Source: an uncultured Christensenellaceae bacterium (GTDB lineage: Bacteria; Bacillota; Clostridia; Christensenellales; Aristaeellaceae). Taken from it: a DNA stretch of 64,000 nt. The stretch covers positions 52,529 to 116,528 of the forward strand of contig CAJOJQ010000003.1 of the NCBI GenBank assembly GCA_905234985.1, written 5' to 3'. Position 1 is the stretch's first letter. The number at the start of each line of letters is the position of its first letter. The notes under the pieces are model-generated. The model had not been told where the DNA came from and did not search any database. It worked only from the letters and a program-made list of their open reading frames with translations. This document shows positions 9,613 through 16,930 of this stretch, one piece after another. Both the position numbers and the translations under genes were made by a program.

Positions 9613-9641
9613 ATTATAGGGGAAAAGGGGGGCTGTGGCAA
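9613..9641 (-). promoter_or_regulatory. Sigma-A promoter for the BMP-like/metallophosphoesterase operon
   Basis: On the minus strand TTGCCA (9636-9641) and TATAAT (9613-9618) are separated by 17 nt, about 45-50 nt upstream of the ATG at 9560. Confidence 0.8.
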
Positions 9642-9690
9642 TGCTTTGCCCGCACGGTTTTACACCGAAATAGACAGGAACTGTAAACGA

Positions 9691-10653
9691 TCAGCCGTTT
9701 TCCGCTATCTTCGCCAGCACCGCTTCCTTCTCCGGCACGCTGGAAATACCGCCGTGGGTTTGGGTGGACAGGCTGGCGGCGGTGCAGGCGAACTGCACGA
9801 TGCCGCGCAGGCCTTCTTCCGTCAGATCGTCCGGGGCTTTGCCGCATTGCAAAAGCTGGCTCATGGCGCTGCCGCCGAAAATATCCCCCGCGCCGGTGGT
9901 ATCCACCACGCGGATGCCGGCGGGGCTGGAAACGGTGACGGCGGCGTTTCGGGTGGCGGCGTGGCAGCCCTTGGGACCCAAGGTGGCGTACACCAGGGAA
10001 ACGCCGTACTCTTTCAGCAGCTTCTGCGCCCCTTCTTCCGGGGTGAGGCCCCACAGCCATTTGATTTCTTCATCACTGATCTTCACCACGTCGGCCTGCC
10101 GCAGGCTCCATTCCATGGCCGCCTTGGCGTCGTCCTCGGTGTTCCACAGGGGCTTGCGCAGGTTGGGGTCCAGACTGATCAGCAACCCGTGGGCCTTTGC
10201 CAGCTCCACCGCCCGGCGGGTGGCGGAAGCGGCGGGTTCGTCGGTCAGGGACAGGGTGCCGAAATGGAACACCTTGGCGGAAGCGATCAGCCCTTCGTCC
10301 ACTTCATCGGGCGTTAAGCAGGTGTCGGCCCCCGGCTTGCGGGCAAAGCTGAAATCCCGGTTGCCGCTTTTGTCTAAGGAAACGAAGGCCAGGGTGGTGA
10401 ACACGTTGGGATCTACCCGGACGCATCGGGTATCCACGCCCGCGTTTTTCAGCGTGCGGATCAGCAGGGAACCGAACATATCGTTTCCCACTTTGCCGAT
10501 CATGGCGGTTTTAAGGCCGTATTTGTTCAGCGCCGCCAGAAAATTGCCCGGCGCGCCGCCGGGATTGGCGGCCACGGTGGGGTAGCCTGCCGCGTCAACG
10601 GATTTGGGGGCGAAATCAATCAGCACCTCGCCCAGTGCCACAACGTCAAACAT
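9691..10653 (-). CDS. PfkB-family carbohydrate kinase (fructokinase-like)
   Basis: Ribokinase-fold sugar kinase of 320 aa, cytoplasmic, ATP-dependent. The N-terminal GGAPGNFLAAL is the sugar-binding glycine motif, and DTTGAGDIFGGSAM near residue 250 is the PfkB signature with the catalytic aspartate. The region VALGEVLIDFAP resembles bacterial fructokinases most closely, hence the fructose guess; ribose or 2-keto-3-deoxygluconate remain possible. GGAGG lies 8 nt before ATG 10653. No sugar transporter or glycosidase is adjacent, so specificity cannot be settled from context. It appears to be a single-gene transcript with its own promoter. Confidence 0.88.
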   Translation of the reverse strand: MFDVVALGEVLIDFAPKSVDAAGYPTVAANPGGAPGNFLAALNKYGLKTAMIGKVGNDMFGSLLIRTLKNAGVDTRCVRVDPNVFTTLAFVSLDKSGNRDFSFARKPGADTCLTPDEVDEGLIASAKVFHFGTLSLTDEPAASATRRAVELAKAHGLLISLDPNLRKPLWNTEDDAKAAMEWSLRQADVVKISDEEIKWLWGLTPEEGAQKLLKEYGVSLVYATLGPKGCHAATRNAAVTVSSPAGIRVVDTTGAGDIFGGSAMSQLLQCGKAPDDLTEEGLRGIVQFACTAASLSTQTHGGISSVPEKEAVLAKIAENG

Positions 10654-10688
10654 GGGGGAAACCTCCTTACGTGCGCGATTCTGTATCT

Positions 10689-10717
10689 ATTATCGCATAT
10701 TCCGGAACGCGCGTCAA
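10689..10717 (-). promoter_or_regulatory. Promoter for the PfkB kinase gene
   Basis: On the minus strand TTGACG (10712-10717), a 17-nt spacer and GATAAT (10689-10694) with an extended TGC just upstream. Confidence 0.8.
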
Positions 10718-10817
10718 TCAATCAATGGGGCCGTTTTTGTCGAACGGTGGATTTTTTTTCGCAATCAGGGAACAAAGGGCGGCGGTCATTCGTCTATATG
10801 GGTGAGGTGAGGATGAA

Positions 10818-11147
10818 ATGAGCACCAAGCTTTCGATTTATCCGCAGGAGGACAGCCCCAGCCCCGCCCTGCTGGCCATCGACGAGGATGAAAAGGCGGT
10901 CTATGTGGACGGCGCGCCCTGCGAACTGACCCAGCAGGAATTTTCCCTTTTGCAGGAATTGGCCCAGAATATCGACCGGCCCGTGTCCCGGGCGGAACTG
11001 CTGCGGCAGGCCTGGGGCTATGTGTGCCCCGGGGAGACCCGCACCGTGGACGTGCATATCCAGCGCCTGCGGAAAAAGTTAGGCTTTTCTTCCATTGAAA
11101 CCGTGTACCGGCAGGGGTATAAGCTGAGGGCGGAGGCAGTCTGCTGA
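10818..11147 (+). CDS. Stand-alone OmpR/PhoB-type winged-helix protein
   Basis: 109 aa. Residues about 20-107 form the C-terminal DNA-binding domain of OmpR-class response regulators: LTQQEFSLLQELAQN, VSRAELLRQAWGY, RTVDVHIQRLRKKLG and the closing hairpin VYRQGYKL. There is no receiver domain with a phosphoacceptor aspartate; only an acidic 20-residue leader precedes the wing. GGTGAGGATGAA gives a ribosome site before ATG 10818. No histidine kinase is adjacent. It could be a constitutive regulator or the remnant of a two-component pair. Target unknown. Confidence 0.8.
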   Translation: MSTKLSIYPQEDSPSPALLAIDEDEKAVYVDGAPCELTQQEFSLLQELAQNIDRPVSRAELLRQAWGYVCPGETRTVDVHIQRLRKKLGFSSIETVYRQGYKLRAEAVC

Positions 11148-11174
11148 CCGAAAAAAGGCACAGCGCGCGAAGAT

Positions 11175-11280
11175 AAAAAGTGAAAAGTGAAATGATATAT
11201 TGCTTCCCAAACCATCGGATGTCAGGCAATGTGTCTTGTATTCAAATCTTCACTTTTCACTTTCCACTTTCTACTTTCTG
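11175..11280. repeat. Heptamer inverted-repeat element H1 (AAGTGAA type)
   Basis: Left arm of about 19 nt (11175-11193) made of AAAAGTG units. Right arm of about 32 nt (11249-11280) made of five CACTTTY units. The two pair around a loop of about 55 nt. It lies between two plus-strand regulator genes. Confidence 0.8.
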
Positions 11281-11352
11281 TTTACTCCACGAAGCGTAGG
11301 TTGCCAACCTTCCCCAAGTCTGTTATGCTGTACCCGAAAGAGGTGATGACCA

Positions 11353-11964
11353 ATGGATCATTATGTAACGGGTACGACGATCAAGGCCCTGCGGGAAAAG
11401 CAGGGTATGACCCAGGCGGACCTGGCCGCGAAGCTGAACATTACGGACAAGGCCGTTTCCAAGTGGGAAACGGGACGGGGCTTCCCCGACTTATCCCTGC
11501 TGGAGCCGCTGGCGGCGGCGCTGCACGTATCGGTGCCGGAGCTTTTGTCCGGCCAGGTGATCGTGAACGGCAACCGGGCCAGCAATCTGCTGCGCTCACG
11601 GCTGTATGTGTGCCCCGTGTGCGGCAACGTGATGTTTGCCAAGGGCGACAGCGTGATTTCCTGCTGCGGCATCGCGCTGCCCCCGCTGGAGGCGGAGGAG
11701 CCGGACGGGGAACACCGGGCGACGGTGGAGAAGGTGGAGAACGAATACTTTGTTTCCATTCCCCACGAGATGAGCAAAAACCACTTTATTTCCTTTATCG
11801 CCTACGTGACCATGGACCGGTTTGAAATGAAGGCCCTGTACCCGGAGGGAAACGCCGAAGCGCGCTTCTTCCCCCGCAGCCGGAACGGCAAGCTGTATTT
11901 TTACTGCAACCGCCACGGATTGTATTGCCAGAAAATGTGCCCCACGAAAAAGCCTGCGAGATGA
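11353..11964 (+). CDS. XRE-type helix-turn-helix fused to desulfoferrodoxin (superoxide reductase fold)
   Basis: 203 aa. Residues 8-64 are a lambda-repressor-like helix-turn-helix (MTQADLAAKLNITDKAVSKW). Residues 86-108 carry the desulforedoxin iron centre C87-x2-C90-x13-C104-C105. Residues 120-190 match the superoxide-reductase domain: H121, H138-x5-H144 in PHEMSKNHF, and C185-N-R-H188-G, the usual His4-Cys iron site. The whole of a two-iron desulfoferrodoxin therefore follows a DNA-binding domain. GAGGTG lies 8 nt before ATG 11353. It may sense superoxide or redox state and regulate transcription, or be a bifunctional enzyme; neither is shown. A terminator follows directly. Confidence 0.85.
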   Translation: MDHYVTGTTIKALREKQGMTQADLAAKLNITDKAVSKWETGRGFPDLSLLEPLAAALHVSVPELLSGQVIVNGNRASNLLRSRLYVCPVCGNVMFAKGDSVISCCGIALPPLEAEEPDGEHRATVEKVENEYFVSIPHEMSKNHFISFIAYVTMDRFEMKALYPEGNAEARFFPRSRNGKLYFYCNRHGLYCQKMCPTKKPAR

Positions 11965-11987
11965 TGAAAAACCGCAGGTTTTTTTAT
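11947..11987 (+). terminator. Intrinsic terminator after the HTH-desulfoferrodoxin gene
   Basis: Stem AAAAGCCTGCG / CGCAGGTTTTT with one wobble, followed by a T-run to 11985. The left arm overlaps the last codons of the gene. Confidence 0.8.
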
Positions 11988-12112
11988 TTGCGCCCGCCCT
12001 TCTTTCCGTCAAAAAAGGCGGCGGAGGTCAGGGGGAAAAAACCGCCGCGCCACCCGGAAAGAGGATTCTTGGGGAGGAAGCAATTTTATTTTGAAAATGG
12101 TTCATTTCCTTA

Positions 12113-12143
12113 TTGACTTTGTGTGTGGGGGGGTTGTTATGAT
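12113..12143 (+). promoter_or_regulatory. Promoter for the secreted zinc-ribbon gene
   Basis: TTGACT (12113-12118) and TATGAT (12138-12143) with a 19-nt spacer (18 if the -10 is read as TTATGA), about 45 nt before the ATG. Confidence 0.55.
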
Positions 12144-12186
12144 GAGATAGAGAGCAAATCTGGAAGATTGAAAGGAGAATTTACCC

Positions 12187-12684
12187 ATGAAAAAGAACTT
12201 GTGCACCCTCCTGGCCGCCCTGCTGGCCCTGACCCTGATCCTGTCCGCCGTGCCCGCCCTGGCGGAGCTGGTGTGCCCCCATTGTCACCAGTCTCAGTAT
12301 CTCCGCAACTTCGGCAACGGCGTTTGGGGTTGTGACTGGTGCGAGCGGTATATCACCCCCATCAATGCCGGCGGCAAATACATCAGCGTTCCCTCCAGCG
12401 GCGAGGGCGATGGCGAAATCAAGTTCGTTTCCACCCGCAAGTGCGTGGTAACGCTGAACGGCGTGAAGGAATATTTCAGCTTCCGGGTTGAGGACGGCAA
12501 ACTGATCCTGACCAACGCCGACGGCGCTGAAACCGAAGTGACCGTGGGCGAGGACGGCAAGGGCACCCTGGAAATCACCCTGGGCAACGGCGAAACCTTC
12601 ACCGCCACCTTCCCCAGCACCAAGCTGAGCTACATCGTCAATAACGGCGTGTTCCCCATCGAGAAGGAGAACCTCGACAGTTAA
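12187..12684 (+). CDS. Secreted protein with an N-terminal four-cysteine zinc ribbon
   Basis: 165 aa of unknown function. A clear Sec signal peptide (MKKN, a 15-residue hydrophobic core, cleavage near ALA-E at residues 25-27) is followed at once by C-P-H-C, 16 residues, then C-D-W-C, a zinc-ribbon or rubredoxin-like knuckle. The rest is beta-rich with regular G/N/D turns, suggesting a small beta-sandwich. AAAGGAG lies 11 nt before ATG 12187. An exported zinc ribbon is uncommon. The gene has its own promoter and a strong terminator. No homologue is recognised. Confidence 0.75.
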   Translation: MKKNLCTLLAALLALTLILSAVPALAELVCPHCHQSQYLRNFGNGVWGCDWCERYITPINAGGKYISVPSSGEGDGEIKFVSTRKCVVTLNGVKEYFSFRVEDGKLILTNADGAETEVTVGEDGKGTLEITLGNGETFTATFPSTKLSYIVNNGVFPIEKENLDS

Positions 12685-12723
12685 TCCACTCATCACGCCC
12701 CCCGCTTCCCGGTGGGCCGGATA

Positions 12724-12771
12724 AACACGATTCCCCTGTGCGAATGAACCGCATGGGGGAATCGTGTTTTT
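12724..12771 (+). terminator. Intrinsic terminator of the secreted zinc-ribbon gene
   Basis: AACACGATTCCCC (12724-12736) pairs with GGGGGAATCGTGTT (12755-12768), followed by TTTT. Confidence 0.85.
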
Positions 12772-12778
12772 GGAGGAA

Positions 12779-12940
12779 AGATCCTTCGCTTGGCGTTTCG
12801 CTATCGCACCACGCCGCTCAGGATGACAATGCGGGTGGCGGCGATAAAAGCAGCATGTCGCGTACCAAACAAAAAGTCGACCAACAAACACTGTCATCCT
12901 GAGCATCACGGAGCGAAAGCGGAGTGATAAGCGAAGGATC
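12779..12940. repeat. Inverted repeat with TGTCATCCTGAGC / GCGAAGGATC ends
   Basis: Left arm 12779-12828 runs from AGATCCTTCGCTTGGCG to GCTCAGGATGACA. Right arm 12892-12940 runs from TGTCATCCTGAGC to GCGAAGGATC. The arm ends match exactly and the middles have diverged; the loop is 63 nt. From memory, this consensus recurs in unrelated bacterial genomes; this was not checked. Confidence 0.75.
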
Positions 12941-13000
12941 ATTTTCCGCGAAAGTACATTGGGGCTGTTTTCACACAAAACCGCCTTTTTTATGGCTTTC

Positions 13001-13144
13001 TCGGAAAGGGGCCTGGGGAAAACCGCTCAGCAACCACGCGGGTTTAGCCGCGTGGCGCGATATAAGCCAAGTGACATAGAACGGAAGCGCAGGCAAGCGA
13101 AGCGCGGGCCGTGCGATGCAATTCCAAAGAGCGGTTTTCCCCAG
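13001..13144. repeat. G-rich stem-loop element, copy 2, with an enlarged loop
   Basis: CTGGGGAAAACCGCTC (13013-13028) pairs perfectly with GAGCGGTTTTCCCCAG (13129-13144). TCGGAAAGGGGC just upstream matches the flank of copies 1 and 3. The loop is 100 nt instead of 3-5 nt and holds its own hairpin CCACGCGG / CCGCGTGG (about 13033-13054). Hairpin A of the other copies is absent. ATTTTTTT follows on the plus strand. Confidence 0.75.
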
Positions 13145-13155
13145 AATTTTTTTCG

Positions 13156-13866
13156 TTACTCCTCTGGCCGCAGGACAGTGCCCATATCGTCGCCATCCAG
13201 GACTTTCAGAATGCTTTCCGGCTCGAACAGGCCGAACACCCGCACGATGGGCACCTTGTTTTCGGCGCAGAGGGCGAAGGCGGCGGCGTCCATGACCTTG
13301 AGGCGCAGTTCCTGGGCCTTTTCGTAGGTGATTTCCCGAATGAGGGTGGCGGCGGGGTCAAGTTTGGGGTCGGCGGTGTAGACGCCGTCAATGTTCTTGG
13401 CCAGCAGGATGGCGTCTGCGCCCACTTCCACGGCGCGAAGCACCACGGCGGTGTCGGTGGAGAAGAAGGGATTGCCGCTGCCGCCCGCGAAGAGGGTCAC
13501 GTAGCCCTGTTCCATGTAAGCCCGGGCTTTTTCGGCGTTGAACACTTCGCACACCCGGGGCATTTCAATGGCGCTCATCACCACGGCCTTGCCGCCCGCG
13601 CGCTGCACGGCGTCCCGCATGGCCAAGCAATTGATGACCGTGCCAAGCATGCCCATCTGGTCGGCGGTCACCCGGTCCATCTGCCCGCCGCTGCGGCCCC
13701 GCCAAATGTTGCCAGCGCCGATGACCACACCCAACTGGGTCTTGCGCACGATCTCCACCAGCACCTGGGCCACGTGGTCGATAATGCCGTGATCGAACAG
13801 CCGTCCGTTTTCGCCTAACATTTCGCCGCTGAGCTTGAGCAGCACGCGCTTGTATTCAAGGGTCAT
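13156..13866 (-). CDS. pyrH: UMP kinase
   Basis: Phosphorylates UMP to UDP; hexameric bacterial amino-acid-kinase-fold enzyme. The 236 aa fit the family. Motifs are VLLKLSGEMLG at the N-terminus, IGAGNIWRG, GMLGTVINCLAMRDA and the ATP-site loop NIDGVYTADPK. The start is ATG 13866 with GGAGG 8 nt upstream; the frame stays open further upstream only because it reads through a heptamer repeat. It follows tsf and rpsB on the same strand, the usual order. The frr gene that often comes next is absent, and hairpin elements follow instead. Confidence 0.97.
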   Translation of the reverse strand: MTLEYKRVLLKLSGEMLGENGRLFDHGIIDHVAQVLVEIVRKTQLGVVIGAGNIWRGRSGGQMDRVTADQMGMLGTVINCLAMRDAVQRAGGKAVVMSAIEMPRVCEVFNAEKARAYMEQGYVTLFAGGSGNPFFSTDTAVVLRAVEVGADAILLAKNIDGVYTADPKLDPAATLIREITYEKAQELRLKVMDAAAFALCAENKVPIVRVFGLFEPESILKVLDGDDMGTVLRPEE

Positions 13867-13890
13867 CCTTATTGCCTCCTTGTATGTGAT

Positions 13891-14010
13891 TTGAGTTGAG
13901 ATCGGAGAGTTGAAAGTTGAGATTTGTATAGTCAACCATTTAGAATCCCCTTGTGATAAACGCTATATCATCTCAACTCTCAACTCTTAACTCTCAACTC
14001 TGGCTTAAAG
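13891..14010. repeat. Heptamer inverted-repeat element H2 (AGTTGAG type)
   Basis: Left arm 13891-13923 of AGTTGAG-like units (partly degenerate) and right arm 13969-14002 of CTCAACT units pair around a 45-nt loop. The right end continues GGCTTAAAG, whose reverse complement CTTTAAGCC resembles the ends of elements H3 and H5. It lies between tsf and pyrH, 24 nt upstream of pyrH. Confidence 0.85.
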
Positions 14011-14046
14011 CATTCTTGAGGGTTCGCCTGAACAATTGCTTTTCTA

Positions 14047-14080
14047 CAAAAAAGGAACGGCAGGAGCCGTCCCTTTTTTG
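14047..14080 (-). terminator. Intrinsic terminator after tsf
   Basis: AAAAAAGGAACGGC / GCCGTCCCTTTTTT with a 4-nt loop and T-runs on both strands. It lies 9-42 nt past the tsf stop, so pyrH expression may depend on readthrough or its own promoter. Confidence 0.9.
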
Positions 14081-14088
14081 AATCTGAA

Positions 14089-14742
14089 TTACTTCTTGGT
14101 CATCGCGGCGATTTCGTCCGCCAGATTGCTTTCTTTCTTTTCGATGCCCTCGCCGCACTCGTAGCGGGTGAAACGGCGGATGGAGATCTTTTCGCCGGAA
14201 GCCAGGGTGGCTTCGTTCACGCGGGTGGCGATGGTGATGTCAGGATTCTTGACGAAAACCTGTTCCATCAGGCAGTTTTCTTTGTAATACTTTTCGATGC
14301 GGCCTTCCACCATGCGATCCACGATCTTTTCGGGCTTGCCTTCGTTCAGGGCCTGGGCGCGCAGGATTTCCTTTTCCTTGTCCAGAGCTTCCTGGGGCAC
14401 GTCTTCCTTGTTGATGTACAGGGGGTTGGAAGCGGCGATCTGCAGGGCGATGTCATGGCACAGTTCCTTGAAAGCGTCGGTCTTGGCCACAAAGTCGGTT
14501 TCGCAGTTCACTTCAACCAGCACGCCGATTTTGCCGCCCATGTGGATGTAGCTTTCCACGGCGCCTTCGGCGGCCACGCGGCCCGCCTTCTTGGCGGCGG
14601 CGGCCAGGCCCTTTTCGCGCAGATAGGCAACGGCCTCGTCCATATCGCCGTTCTTTTCAACCAGGGCCTTTTTGCAGTCCATCATACCGGCCTGGGTGCG
14701 TTCGCGCAGTTCTTTCACCATCGCGGCAGTAATTTCAGCCAT
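14089..14742 (-). CDS. tsf: Translation elongation factor Ts
   Basis: Nucleotide exchange factor for EF-Tu. 217 aa, the short form seen in many Bacillota and Thermus rather than the 280-residue enterobacterial form. The N-terminal UBA-like domain [20 protein letters not shown] is intact, and the EF-Tu-contacting motif TDFVAKT is present near residue 82. A strong GGAGG precedes ATG 14742. It sits 95 nt after rpsB, as in most bacteria, and is followed by a strong terminator before pyrH. Confidence 0.97.
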   Translation of the reverse strand: MAEITAAMVKELRERTQAGMMDCKKALVEKNGDMDEAVAYLREKGLAAAAKKAGRVAAEGAVESYIHMGGKIGVLVEVNCETDFVAKTDAFKELCHDIALQIAASNPLYINKEDVPQEALDKEKEILRAQALNEGKPEKIVDRMVEGRIEKYYKENCLMEQVFVKNPDITIATRVNEATLASGEKISIRRFTRYECGEGIEKKESNLADEIAAMTKK

Positions 14743-14809
14743 GGGAATGACCTCCTTCTATTCGTTCAAAACGTAAAAATCTATGGAAAATGAGCTTTCT
14801 GCCCATCGC

Positions 14810-14828
14810 GGGCGGATGATATCCGCCC
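14810..14828. repeat. Small REP-like palindrome between rpsB and tsf
   Basis: GGGCGGATGATATCCGCCC is an 8-bp stem with a 3-nt loop, flanked by CCTACGG. Only one copy was found in the window. It may act as a processing or attenuation hairpin. Confidence 0.6.
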
Positions 14829-14837
14829 CTACGGAAA

Positions 14838-15563
14838 TTATTCAGCGTCGGCAGCCTTTTCGGCTTCGGGTTCGCTCTGTTCGCCCTGCTTGCCTTCCAG
14901 CACGGCGTCGGCCAGCTTGCCAGCGATCAGCTTGACAGCGCGGATGGCGTCGTCGTTGCCGGGGATCACATAGTCCACTTCGTCGGGGTCGCAGTTGGTG
15001 TCCACGATAGCCACGATCGGAATGCCCAGGGTGCGGGCTTCGGCGATGGCGATGTGTTCCTTGCGGGGGTCAACCACGAACAGCGCGCCGGGCAGCTTCT
15101 TCATTTCGCGGATGCCGCCGAGGTTAGCTTCCAACTTTTCGCGCTCATGCTGCAGCTTGATAACTTCCTTCTTGGGCAGCACGTCGAACTGGCCGTTCTG
15201 CTCCATCCTGTCGATGGTGTTCAGCCGCTCCACGCGGGTGCGGATGGTACGGAAGTTGGTGAGCATGCCGCCCAGCCAGCGGTTGTTCACATAGTACATG
15301 TTGCAGCGCTTGGCTTCGCTTTCGATGCTTTCCTGGGCCTGCTTCTTGGTGCCCACGAACAGGATGGTCTTGCCTTCCATGGCCAGATTGCGAACGAACA
15401 TGTAGGCTTCGTCGATCTTGCGGACGGTCTTCTGCAGGTCGATGATGTAGATGCCGTTGCGCTCGGTGAAGATGTAGGGGGCCATTTTGGGGTTCCAGCG
15501 CCGGGTCTGGTGGCCGAAGTGTACGCCGGCTTCCAGCAGGTGCTTCATAGAGATGACTGCCAT
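14838..15563 (-). CDS. rpsB: 30S ribosomal protein S2
   Basis: Small-subunit ribosomal protein, 241 aa. It begins [27 protein letters not shown], the typical S2 opening, with [14 protein letters not shown] and [12 protein letters not shown] motifs and an acidic, flexible tail ([11 protein letters not shown]). I placed the start at ATG 15563 because of GAGGAGG 8-9 nt upstream. First gene of the rpsB-tsf(-pyrH) cluster. About 100 nt of leader separates it from its promoter, enough room for autoregulation by S2, but no specific structure is recognised. Confidence 0.97.
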   Translation of the reverse strand: MAVISMKHLLEAGVHFGHQTRRWNPKMAPYIFTERNGIYIIDLQKTVRKIDEAYMFVRNLAMEGKTILFVGTKKQAQESIESEAKRCNMYYVNNRWLGGMLTNFRTIRTRVERLNTIDRMEQNGQFDVLPKKEVIKLQHEREKLEANLGGIREMKKLPGALFVVDPRKEHIAIAEARTLGIPIVAIVDTNCDPDEVDYVIPGNDDAIRAVKLIAGKLADAVLEGKQGEQSEPEAEKAADAE

Positions 15564-15670
15564 TGGGGTTTCCTCCTCGTTTTTGTTGTATCCTCTGCGG
15601 GTTTCATCTCTGCTCGCCACCGGTTTCCCGGCACAGGCAAACAAATCCGCCCGCATGCGTGTTCCAGAAG

Positions 15671-15699
15671 ATTATAGCACAGGGCGCAAGGGTTGGCAA
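15671..15699 (-). promoter_or_regulatory. Promoter of rpsB-tsf
   Basis: On the minus strand TTGCCA (15694-15699), a 17-nt spacer and TATAAT (15671-15676) with an extended TGC. Confidence 0.85.
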
Positions 15700-15770
15700 G
15701 CATTTTTTTACTTTTTCAGCGTTGCAATTGTCACTGCATATTCAAGAGGCTTGTCACGGCATTCTCAGGT

Positions 15771-16202
15771 TCAAAGCGTCTTATGCAGCTCATGCCGCGT
15801 TCCGTGGGAAAGGAGCAGCCCGTCCGTTAATTCGACGCGGAGGATGACGGTGTTTTCATCCTGTAAATTGGTATGGCCGTTATCAATCCAGGACGCGAAA
15901 GCCTCTCCTAATCTCCCGGCGATCTCCCGGTTTTCGGCTTTCCCGAAAAAGCCCAAGCTGATTCCTTTCCCATGGGCGGTAAACCATTCGCCGGCGATCC
16001 CCACCGCGGGATTCTTTTCGATCTGCTTCATTTTGTTGGAAAGCGCGTAGGTGATCACATAAAAACTGCCGTTTTCATACAAGGCGTTGACGTAGCGCAC
16101 GGAAGGAATCCCGTTTTCTTCCGTCGCCAGCGCCAGCACGCTGTCTTTTCCGAAGCGTTCCCGCATGATTTGTTCCGCTTCCACGCTCATTTTGACTGCC
16201 AT
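15771..16202 (-). CDS. PNPOx-like FMN-binding split-barrel protein
   Basis: 143 aa with the pyridoxamine-5-phosphate-oxidase-like split barrel: SVLALATEENGIPSVRYVNALYENGSFYVITYALSNKMKQIEKNPAVGI is the usual first half (strand, substrate-facing tyrosines, Lys in SNKMKQI). Such small proteins bind flavin or F420/heme; substrate unknown. AAGGAGG precedes ATG 16202, and that site overlaps the stop of the upstream GNAT gene, so the two are co-translated from one promoter. It probably serves in redox or small-molecule detoxification, by analogy only. Confidence 0.82.
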   Translation of the reverse strand: MAVKMSVEAEQIMRERFGKDSVLALATEENGIPSVRYVNALYENGSFYVITYALSNKMKQIEKNPAVGIAGEWFTAHGKGISLGFFGKAENREIAGRLGEAFASWIDNGHTNLQDENTVILRVELTDGLLLSHGTRHELHKTL

Positions 16203-16214
16203 GTTTTTTCCTCC

Positions 16215-16754
16215 TTAAATCATTTTCTCATAGTACATAAAATCGACCCATCCCGTGTTTCCCGCGAATAAAACCTGGGTTCCTCTGTAGGAAAATCCGG
16301 CCTTTTCATACATGCGCCGGGCCGGAAGGTTGGATTTCAGCGCATCCAGCCGAAGGACCTTTTTTTCTTTCTTTTTCGCGATTTCAAGGGCCGCTTCCAG
16401 CATGTTTCCGCCCACGCCTTTGCCCTGATAATCCGGGCATACGGCGAAAAGATGCAGCGTCGCCACCTGATCGCCGGCGAGGCTTTCCGCCCAGGAAATC
16501 GCCTCGTAATCCTGATCCTGATGCATGACGATAGCCGCCAGCCCGGCGAGGACGCCGCCGTCCATATACGCGTACATTTCGCCGGATGCGATAAAAGCCT
16601 GAAGCAATTCATCCGACGGATGCAGGCCGTAAACCCACCGGGCATGCCGCCCGATGTCCGGCGTCCGGGCGATCACATCCAAATATCCGGCTTTCACCGC
16701 GTCAAAATCTTTTGCAAGCGTCAGTTTCATGTGTGTCGCCACATCTTTTTTCAT
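16215..16754 (-). CDS. GNAT-family N-acetyltransferase
   Basis: Acetyl-CoA-dependent acyltransferase of 179 aa. The central signature VATLHLFAVCPDYQGKGVGGNMLEAALE includes the acetyl-CoA pyrophosphate loop (Q-x-x-G-x-G), and the late motif NLPARRMYEKAGFSYRG is typical of GNATs. Substrate unknown. Two starts are possible, ATG 16754 and ATG 16730; neither has a good ribosome site, so the first codons are uncertain. It is divergent from the MerR/TipAS gene and co-transcribed with the PNPOx-like gene. The divergent pairing might place it under MerR control. Confidence 0.85.
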   Translation of the reverse strand: MKKDVATHMKLTLAKDFDAVKAGYLDVIARTPDIGRHARWVYGLHPSDELLQAFIASGEMYAYMDGGVLAGLAAIVMHQDQDYEAISWAESLAGDQVATLHLFAVCPDYQGKGVGGNMLEAALEIAKKKEKKVLRLDALKSNLPARRMYEKAGFSYRGTQVLFAGNTGWVDFMYYEKMI

Positions 16755-16781
16755 CTAGGATAGCGCCTTGTTCGTTTTTGC

Positions 16782-16810
16782 ATTATAGAGAACGATCTGT
16801 CACTTGTCAA
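16782..16810 (-). promoter_or_regulatory. Near-consensus promoter for the GNAT and PNPOx-like genes
   Basis: On the minus strand TTGACA (16805-16810), a 17-nt spacer and TATAAT (16782-16787), about 28 nt before ATG 16754. Confidence 0.88.
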
Positions 16811-16872
16811 GCACACTTTGGAATAATTTCCCAGGTTTCAACGGTGAAGAGAAATTTTTTTGAAATAAGGGC

Positions 16873-16903
16873 TTGACTCTTACGTTACGTCATGGTTTAT
16901 GAT
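16873..16903 (+). promoter_or_regulatory. MerR-type promoter with 19-bp spacer and ACGTTACGT operator
   Basis: TTGACT (16873-16878) and TATGAT (16898-16903) are separated by 19 bp, the overlong spacing that MerR activators correct. The spacer holds TTACGTTACGTCA, a dyad like those bound by MerR regulators. It lies directly upstream of the MerR gene, so autoregulation is likely. Confidence 0.85.
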
Positions 16904-16930
16904 AGGATCACCACGAAGGAGGGAACCCCC

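Larger units (their letters stand above)
12685..13155. other. 471-bp gene-free region of terminator and hairpin elements
   Basis: Holds, in order, the terminator of the secreted gene, an inverted GATCCTTCGC/GCTCAGGATGACA element (12779-12940), and an interrupted G-rich stem-loop (13001-13144). I see no credible gene; the long open frame on the minus strand here is an artefact of GC-rich sequence. Confidence 0.75.

Noticed and set aside
11361..11777. Antisense frame to the HTH-desulfoferrodoxin gene
   Set aside because: No motif or ribosome site; the sense frame has all iron ligands.
13156..13935. N-terminally extended pyrH from 13935
   Set aside because: The extra residues translate a heptamer arm; GGAGG fixes the start at 13866. 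The same reasoning shortened the ABC exporter at 40754.
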